From Pseudomonas frederiksbergensis (lineage in GTDB: Bacteria; Pseudomonadota; Gammaproteobacteria; Pseudomonadales; Pseudomonadaceae), in the NCBI RefSeq assembly GCF_900105495.1, contig NZ_FNTF01000002.1, forward strand, positions 1,401,501 to 1,465,500: a stretch of 64,000 nt of DNA. The letters are read 5' to 3'. The stretch's first letter is position 1; the number at the start of each line of letters is the position of its first letter. Both the position numbers and the translations under genes were made by a program. Of this stretch, positions 59,008 through 64,000 are shown piece by piece. The notes under the pieces are model-generated. The model saw nothing but the letters and a program-made list of their open reading frames with translations. It was not told where the DNA came from and searched no databases.

Positions 59008-59265
59008 ATGTTCAAGCCAACTCCGAACCCGCCGGATTCCGAAACACGCACACCAAGCAAAATCTTCCTCATCGCCCCCAATATCGACAATTACACCCTG
59101 CTGGCATACGCCTGTGAATCCCTGGCATCAGCCAACGTCATGGCGAGCGATTTCGCGAGGTCTCTGCAAGGGTCGCAAAGCAACACACTGCTGGGGATTC
59201 AGCAGTCGATCATGCTGGGGGAGCTGGCGGTGAATCGGGTGCTGGATAACCTCGATCCATCCTAG
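59008..59265 (+). CDS. Small DUF6124 (formerly DUF3077)-type protein
   Basis: 85 aa protein. ATG 59008 is preceded by AGGAAG with nine-base spacing. The N-terminus MFKPTPNPPDSETRTPSKIF and C-terminal part LLAYACESLASANVMASDFA ... IMLGELAVNRVLDNLDPS match a small family abundant in Pseudomonas, but the central linker usual in longer members is very short here. There is no signal peptide or membrane segment. Function unknown. It is a lone gene behind the structured leader. Confidence 0.8.
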   Translation: MFKPTPNPPDSETRTPSKIFLIAPNIDNYTLLAYACESLASANVMASDFARSLQGSQSNTLLGIQQSIMLGELAVNRVLDNLDPS

Positions 59266-59398
59266 TGCGTCAGGGCGCTAACACTGCCTGCTTTCCCGAG
59301 AGGGGCTTGTGAGACTCTGAGGATCCTGGGTAACCAGCCATCGCAGAGACAGACAGGGCCGGGGCTATGTCGAACCGACCTGTTTGAGACGGCGCTAT

Positions 59399-59492
59399 TG
59401 TGGCGAGGGAGCTTGCTCCCGCTGGGTCGCGAAGCGGCCCCAAAAGAAAGGACTGCTACGCAGTCCAGCGGGAGCAAGCTCCCTCGCCACAG
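59399..59492. repeat. REPIN-like repeat, family B (short spacer)
   Basis: TGTGGCGAGGGAGCTTGCTC and its inverse enclose a shortened middle (about 40 bases), against about 80 in the other copies. It lies between the DUF6124 gene and the convergent ketosynthase. Confidence 0.9.
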
Positions 59493-59539
59493 GTTATTCA
59501 TTGCTCGCAGCGTTTATTTATCTGCCGGGCATTGCCTCG

Positions 59540-60766
59540 TTACGACCAGCGCCGAAAGATCAGCGACGTATTAACCCCGCCAAACGCAAAGTTGTTGTTC
59601 ATCACGTATTGGTTGCTCATCTGCCGGAATTCGCCGCGCAGGTAATCGAGTTTGCCGCAGTGCGGGTCGACGTCGTCGAGGTTGAGGGTGTGGACGTACA
59701 GGTCGCGGTTCATCATTTCGATGCTGAACCAGGATTCCAGCGCACCGCAGGCTCCGAGGGTGTGGCCGAGGAAACTCTTTTGCGAGCTGATCGGCATGTG
59801 CTCGCCGAACAACGTGCTTGTTGCCAGTGTTTCGGCAATGTCGCCCTGTTCAGTGGCGGTGCCGTGACCATTCACATAGCCGATGTCGGAAGGCTGCAGC
59901 CCGGCGTCTTCCAGGGCCAGCTCCATGGCCCGGCGCATGGTGACCTGCTCTGGGCGGGTGGCGTGCTGGCCGTCGGCGTTGCTGCCGAAGCCGACGAGTT
60001 CGGCGTGGATGTGCGCACCGCGAGCCAAGGCGTGTTCGAGTTCTTCAAGCACCAGCATGCCGCTGCCTTCACCGATCACCAGGCCATCGCGGCCACTGTC
60101 GTAGGGGCGCGGGGACGTCTGCGGCGCATCGTTTTTCAGGCTGGTGGCGTAGAGCGCATCGAAGACCATCGCTTCGGTGGGGCACAGTTCTTCGGCACCG
60201 CCGGCGAGCATCAATGGCAGGCGGCCAAACTTGACCGACTCGTAGGCATAACCGATGCCCTGACTGCCGCTGGTGCAAGCGCTGGAGGTCGGGATCAGTC
60301 GACCGGTGAGGCCGAAGAAGATGCTGATGTTCGCCGCCGTGGTGTGCGGCATCATGCGCACGTAGGAGTTAGCGTTCAGGCCCTCGGCCACCGAGTTGAG
60401 CAGCATGTTGCCGAACGCCTTGATCTCGTCGGTGCTGCCGGTGGAGGAGCCGCAGGAAACGCCCATGCGCCCGTCCTTGATCGATTCGTCACCCAGCAGA
60501 CCGGCATCGGCCAATGCCTGTTCCGCTGCACCGACCGCCAGGCGCGAGACCCGGCCCATGCTGCGCAATTGCTTGCGGGTCCAGTGGCTCGGCACTTTGA
60601 AGTCGTCGATCGGCCCCGCCAGGCGCGTGTTGAGTTCGGTGAAGCGATCCCACTCGTCCATCCGGCGAATGCCACTGCGGTTGGCCGCGAAGTTGGCGAC
60701 GATGGTGGCCCAATCGCTGCCCAGTGAGGTGATGCCGGCCATGCCGGTGACGACGACGCGCTTCAT
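59540..60766 (-). CDS. Beta-ketoacyl-ACP synthase, aryl-polyene type (ApeR-like)
   Basis: FabF-type condensing enzyme, 408 aa. The start is ATG 60766, sharing one base with the ketoreductase stop (TGATG); GGAGG lies nine bases upstream. The catalytic triad is intact: C164 in SSACTSGSQ, H301 in NGHGTATEQGD and H335 in KSFLGHTLGA with K330. It is the last gene of the minus-strand cluster, corresponding in position to ApeR of aryl-polyene clusters. It may prime or extend the polyene chain. Confidence 0.88.
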   Translation of the reverse strand: MKRVVVTGMAGITSLGSDWATIVANFAANRSGIRRMDEWDRFTELNTRLAGPIDDFKVPSHWTRKQLRSMGRVSRLAVGAAEQALADAGLLGDESIKDGRMGVSCGSSTGSTDEIKAFGNMLLNSVAEGLNANSYVRMMPHTTAANISIFFGLTGRLIPTSSACTSGSQGIGYAYESVKFGRLPLMLAGGAEELCPTEAMVFDALYATSLKNDAPQTSPRPYDSGRDGLVIGEGSGMLVLEELEHALARGAHIHAELVGFGSNADGQHATRPEQVTMRRAMELALEDAGLQPSDIGYVNGHGTATEQGDIAETLATSTLFGEHMPISSQKSFLGHTLGACGALESWFSIEMMNRDLYVHTLNLDDVDPHCGKLDYLRGEFRQMSNQYVMNNNFAFGGVNTSLIFRRWS

Positions 60767-61494
60767 CAGCACAGGCCTCCGTTGACGGCCAGAACCTGCC
60801 GGGTGATGTACGACGCTTCCGCCGACATCAGGAAATTCACCGCGCTGGCCACCTCTTCCGGTGTACCCATGCGTTGTGCGGGGATCATTTTCATCATTTC
60901 TTCCACCGGCACGTTTTCATCGAGCATCGCGGTGTCGATCAAGCCGGGTGCGACACAGTTAACGGTAATTTTGCGCTTGCCCAATTCAATCGCCAACGCC
61001 TTTGCCGCGCCGATCAAGCCAGCCTTGGAGGCGCTGTAGTTGACCTGGCCACGGTTGCCGATCAACCCGGACACCGAGGTGATGCAAACAATCCGTCCGG
61101 CCGCGCGACGGCGAATCATCGGCATCATCACCGGGTGCAGCACGTTGTAGAAACCGTCGAGGTTGGTGCGCATCACCACATCCCAATCATCCTCGGAAAG
61201 GGCTGGAAAAGCGCCGTCGCGCGTCAGGCCGGCGTTCAGCACCACGCCGTAATAGGCGCCGTGGGTTTCCACGTCGGCTTCGAGAATGGCTTTGCAGTTG
61301 GCGCGATCGGACACGTCGAATTGCACTATGCGCACGTTGCGCCCCAAGGCTTCGATTTCCGCCTTCACCGCTTCAGCGTCCGCCAGGCCGCTGCGGCAAT
61401 GCAGCACGATGTCGTGCCCGGCCTGGGCCAGACGCAAAGCGATAGCGCGTCCGATGCCACGGCTGGAACCGGTGATCAGTACGGATTCAGTCAT
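60766..61494 (-). CDS. 3-ketoacyl-ACP reductase, aryl-polyene type (ApeQ-like)
   Basis: Short-chain dehydrogenase of 242 aa, reducing the beta-keto group of the growing acyl-ACP with NADPH. The nucleotide loop is TGSSRGIG (8-15), NAG near 87-89 and the catalytic S140, Y153, K157 in ITSVSGL and YSASK. Overlaps the dehydratase gene by four bases and the ketosynthase start by one. Confidence 0.9.
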   Translation of the reverse strand: MTESVLITGSSRGIGRAIALRLAQAGHDIVLHCRSGLADAEAVKAEIEALGRNVRIVQFDVSDRANCKAILEADVETHGAYYGVVLNAGLTRDGAFPALSEDDWDVVMRTNLDGFYNVLHPVMMPMIRRRAAGRIVCITSVSGLIGNRGQVNYSASKAGLIGAAKALAIELGKRKITVNCVAPGLIDTAMLDENVPVEEMMKMIPAQRMGTPEEVASAVNFLMSAEASYITRQVLAVNGGLC

Positions 61495-61952
61495 GGCTGG
61501 GTTCCTTGGGTTTCATGAAGGTATTGGGCGGCCTGAGGCGGACGGAACACGTTCAGACGAGCGGTAGCGTGAATGCCGGGGGCGGTGATGTGGCATTCGA
61601 ACACGCCCATGCCGTTGTCGTCTTCCAGCGAGCGGATGCCGTGGATCGTCAGCTCGGTGCCCACGGGGAAGTGCTCGACGTTGCATTCGAATTTGCGGGT
61701 GCCGAGCAGAAACCCCAGCTCCACCGCATCGCCTCGCTGGCGCGCGTGGCAACCGGCATAGGCGGCGACGCTCTGGGCCATCAGTTCGATGCCGACCCAG
61801 GCCGGCAGGCTGCCGTCCGGGCGGTTGAACAGGCCGTCGGGCTTGACCGTGAGGCGGGTGTAAATCTGCTCGTCATCGAACGACAGGATCTGTTCGATGA
61901 AGATCATGTCGCCAGCGTGCGGCAGCAGCTCGGCGATCGGCCAGTCAATCAT
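61491..61952 (-). CDS. 3-hydroxyacyl-ACP dehydratase, hotdog fold (ApeP-like)
   Basis: FabZ/FabA-related dehydratase of 153 aa that creates the conjugated double bonds. The catalytic histidine H12 is in LLPHAGDMIF and the acid E56 in WVGIELMAQS. It lies between ketosynthase and ketoreductase genes with four-base overlaps on both sides. Confidence 0.9.
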   Translation of the reverse strand: MIDWPIAELLPHAGDMIFIEQILSFDDEQIYTRLTVKPDGLFNRPDGSLPAWVGIELMAQSVAAYAGCHARQRGDAVELGFLLGTRKFECNVEHFPVGTELTIHGIRSLEDDNGMGVFECHITAPGIHATARLNVFRPPQAAQYLHETQGTQP

Positions 61953-63145
61953 GGGGCGTCTCCGATAATCAGGCTGACGTTGTTACCACCGAAGGCAAAG
62001 GAATTGCTCATCAGATAGCGAGGTGCAATGGACGTCAGGCGATCGGCCGGGGTCACCCATTTCAGGGCTGGCAAATCGGGGTCCGGTTGGCCGTCCCAGA
62101 TGTGGGGCGGCAGGGCGTGCTCGCGGTTGCCTGCACTCAGGCTCAACCAGCAGAACGCCGCTTCCAGCGCGCCGGCCGCCCCGAGGGTATGGCCGGTCAT
62201 GGGTTTGGTCGACGAACACGGCACCCCCGCCGGGAACAACGTCGCCACCGCCAGGCTTTCCATGGCGTCGTTGTGTTGGGTGGCGGTGCCGTGCAGGTTG
62301 AGGTAATCGATCTGCTGCGGTTGCAGTTGGGCGCGGCTCAAGGCTTTGCGCATCGCTTGCAGGGCGCCGCGGCCGGTCGGCTCCGGTGCGGAAATGTGGT
62401 GGGCATCGGAGCTGGCGCCACTGCCGAGCAGGGCAATCGGCTGGCTGTCGCCGACATTTTTGCTCATCAAAAACAGCACCGCCGCTTCGCCAATGTTGAT
62501 GCCGTTACGGTTCACCGAAAACGGGTTGCAGCGTTGCCCGGACACCGCTTCCAGCGCCGAGAACCCATTGAGGGTCAACTTGCACAGGCTGTCGACACCG
62601 CCGCACAGCACCGCGTCGCAAATGCCCAGGTCCAGCAGTCGCTGCGCACTCATCAGCGCTCGGGCGCTGGAGGTGCAGGCCGTGGAAATCACATAGGCCG
62701 GGCCGCTCAATTGCAGCCAGTCGGCGAGGAAGTTCGCCGGGGCGCCGAGTTCCTGTTGCTGATAGTCGTAACTGGCCGGGAACTGATGCTCGCGGATGTA
62801 ATGGGCCAGGCCGCGACTGGCTTCGTCGATGCCCGAGGTGCTGGTGCCCAGGACGATACCGATGCGGTCGCGGCCGTAGGTCTGGATCGCCTGGTCGATG
62901 TCTTCGCGAATTTGCAGCGCGGCTTCCAGCAGCAATTGATTATTGCGGGTGTTTTGCGGCGCAAGCTCGGCCGGGATCGGCGCCAGTTCGCCTTGGACCG
63001 CGGCCACGGGCAGCGACCGTTCTGCCACCCAGCCAGCCTCATCACGCATGCCCGAACAATCACCGGCAAACAGGTTGCGGGCGACTTCGGACTTGTCACG
63101 GCCCAGGGCGCAGATCACCCCGAGGGCATTCAGGTAGGCCGTCAT
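61949..63145 (-). CDS. Beta-ketoacyl-ACP synthase, aryl-polyene type (ApeO-like)
   Basis: Condensing enzyme of 398 aa. C157 in STACTSSA, H285 in NLHGTATQHND, H319 in KPMTGHTLGA with K314 are all present, so it should be active rather than a chain-length factor. It overlaps the lipoprotein gene and the dehydratase gene by four bases each. Paralogous to the ketosynthase at 59540 but divergent. Confidence 0.9.
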   Translation of the reverse strand: MTAYLNALGVICALGRDKSEVARNLFAGDCSGMRDEAGWVAERSLPVAAVQGELAPIPAELAPQNTRNNQLLLEAALQIREDIDQAIQTYGRDRIGIVLGTSTSGIDEASRGLAHYIREHQFPASYDYQQQELGAPANFLADWLQLSGPAYVISTACTSSARALMSAQRLLDLGICDAVLCGGVDSLCKLTLNGFSALEAVSGQRCNPFSVNRNGINIGEAAVLFLMSKNVGDSQPIALLGSGASSDAHHISAPEPTGRGALQAMRKALSRAQLQPQQIDYLNLHGTATQHNDAMESLAVATLFPAGVPCSSTKPMTGHTLGAAGALEAAFCWLSLSAGNREHALPPHIWDGQPDPDLPALKWVTPADRLTSIAPRYLMSNSFAFGGNNVSLIIGDAP

Positions 63146-63747
63146 GGCGTCTCCCCGCTGAGCGGCGTGACTTGATATTTCGGGCCTTTGGGCAGGTTCA
63201 ATTCAAAGCTCATGGGTTGTGAGTAGCGAACTTCCCAGTGCGCTGGCAAGGACCGTTGCGAGCCATGCTGCCACGCGGCGGGATAGTTGCCCGACAGTTC
63301 ATCTTTAGGGGTCAGCGCAAACAGCAGCGCAGCGAACAGCTCTCGCGCTTCTGGATTGGGCGGCAGCAGACCGTCAGCTTGCCATTTGCCATCGACCAGT
63401 TTCTGGCGTGCCTGGGGAATGCCCAGCAAGTCCATCATCGACCAGCGAATGCCAGGGCCTTCACGCTGGATCACCAGCACCCAGTCCTGCCGTTGGTCGG
63501 CCACCAGACGCTGGATGTGCAATTGCAGCGGCAACGACAGGTTCGGGGTTTGCTCGGGCAAAGGCGCCCGGCTGGCACAGGCACTCAGCAACAGGACCGC
63601 GCCAAGCAGCAGAAATCGCAGAATGCCCGCTATCCCTGTGGGAGCGAGCCTGCTCGCGATGAGGGCACTGCATTCAACAGTTATGTTGGCTGACCCACCG
63701 CTATCGCGAGCAGGCTCGCTCCCACAGGTTTGAGTTGCACTGAACAT
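63142..63747 (-). CDS. DUF3261 lipoprotein with REPIN-encoded N-terminus (ApeN-like)
   Basis: Putative outer-membrane-route lipoprotein of the aryl-polyene system, 201 aa from ATG 63747, which overlaps the stop of the upstream methyltransferase (TGATG). The lipobox LLLSAC places the lipidated cysteine at 57, preceded by the hydrophobic core ILRFLLLGAVLLL. Residues 8-37 are encoded by a family C REPIN, giving an abnormally long n-region. No other ATG, GTG or TTG lies in frame between 63747 and the signal core. The rest (about 60-201) is ordinary DUF3261, LSLPLQLHIQRLVADQRQDW onward. Function unknown; possible role in lipid transfer. Confidence 0.82.
   Translation of the reverse strand: MFSATQTCGSEPARDSGGSANITVECSALIASRLAPTGIAGILRFLLLGAVLLLSACASRAPLPEQTPNLSLPLQLHIQRLVADQRQDWVLVIQREGPGIRWSMMDLLGIPQARQKLVDGKWQADGLLPPNPEARELFAALLFALTPKDELSGNYPAAWQHGSQRSLPAHWEVRYSQPMSFELNLPKGPKYQVTPLSGETP
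63636..63727. repeat. REPIN, family C, inside a coding region
   Basis: CTGTGGGAGCGAGCCTGCTC at the left and its inverse at the right (ending CCCACAG at 63727), 92 bases. Unlike all other copies in the window it lies within an open reading frame, at the 5' end of the DUF3261 gene. Confidence 0.9.
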
Positions 63748-64000
63748 CACACAACACCCTCAAGAGGTTTGCGCGCGACCACATTGACCAGGGTTTCTTC
63801 CCGTTGGCCGAAGGGCTTTGGCCGGCGCAGACCCAAGCGTTCAAACAGCCCGAAATCCTTGGCGCGGCTCCACCACAAGTATGGATAAGACACATTCTGC
63901 GAGCCGAGTTCGAAACCCTGCTGGCGAATCATGTCCAGGTACCCGGCGGCGCTCTTTTGCACGTGCATCGGATGACGGAACAACCAGCGGATCACCCAGG
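63747..64000 (-). CDS. SAM-dependent methyltransferase, C-terminal part (cut by window edge)
   Basis: The frame stays open to the right edge; the apparent GTG at 63995 is an internal valine. The visible 84 residues include IRWLFRHPMHVQKSAAGYLD and WWSRAKDFGLFERLGLRRPK, typical of the C-terminal end of a class I methyltransferase found in aryl-polyene clusters. It ends with TGA at 63749-63747, overlapping the ATG of the DUF3261 gene. The cofactor motifs would lie outside the window, so the assignment rests on context and the C-terminal match. Confidence 0.6.
   Translation of the reverse strand, partial: WVIRWLFRHPMHVQKSAAGYLDMIRQQGFELGSQNVSYPYLWWSRAKDFGLFERLGLRRPKPFGQREETLVNVVARKPLEGVV

Overview
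The window is a chromosomal segment of a Pseudomonas, most likely of the P. fluorescens group. The evidence is a GC-rich genome with strong GC3 bias, a medium-chain-length PHA cluster, pilMNOPQ-aroKB-gltBD, opgGH, and three families of dispersed palindromic repeats (REP/REPIN-like) of the kind known from fluorescent pseudomonads. From memory, the gene order is broadly collinear with P. aeruginosa PAO1 from the hut genes down to hemE, so nearly all of it is core chromosome. I see no prophage, plasmid, insertion sequence, CRISPR array, tRNA or rRNA.

Layout. 1-4.5 kb: end of the histidine-utilisation operon (hutI, hutG), an orphan choline/betaine-type binding protein and an HSL-type esterase. 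4.5-10.7 kb: pip-dtd and the osmoregulated periplasmic glucan genes opgG-opgH. 10.7-13.1 kb: a repeat-filled gap with the apparent 3' scar of a lost amino-acid ABC transporter gene, then a helical-bimodular chemoreceptor. 13.3-19.4 kb (minus strand): a tight run ubiE-ubiJ-ubiB-hisI-hisE-tatA-tatB-tatC-rsmE. 19.5-26.5 kb: the PHA locus, with phaI-phaF on plus converging on phaC1-phaZ-phaC2-phaD on minus. 26.8-34.6 kb (minus): DUF971 gene, hslVU behind a clear sigma-32-type promoter, a SPOR-domain gene, argS and priA. 34.9-37.4 kb: rpmE, a secreted thermonuclease-like gene and a malic enzyme. 37.6-48.5 kb: ponA diverging from pilMNOPQ-aroK-aroB and a DamX-like ATPase/SPOR protein. 48.9-56.1 kb: gltB-gltD and hemE. 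56.2-58.5 kb: a divergent MFS/LysR pair. 59 kb: a small DUF6124-type gene behind an unusually structured leader. 59.5-64 kb (minus): the distal part of an aryl-polyene-type biosynthetic cluster (methyltransferase, DUF3261 lipoprotein, ketosynthase, dehydratase, ketoreductase, ketosynthase), which continues past the right edge.

The most unusual items are: the leader at about 58.78-59.00 kb, with four alternately complementary TTAGTAG/CTACTAA segments that could form two competing folds; a REPIN that now encodes about 30 residues of the signal-peptide region of the DUF3261 lipoprotein; the 21-codon ABC-ATPase scar between opgH and the chemoreceptor; the rpmE terminator hairpin lying inside the signal-peptide codons of the next gene; a 23-codon reading frame with a strong ribosome site just upstream of opgG; and overlapping palindromes across the presumed phaC1 promoter.
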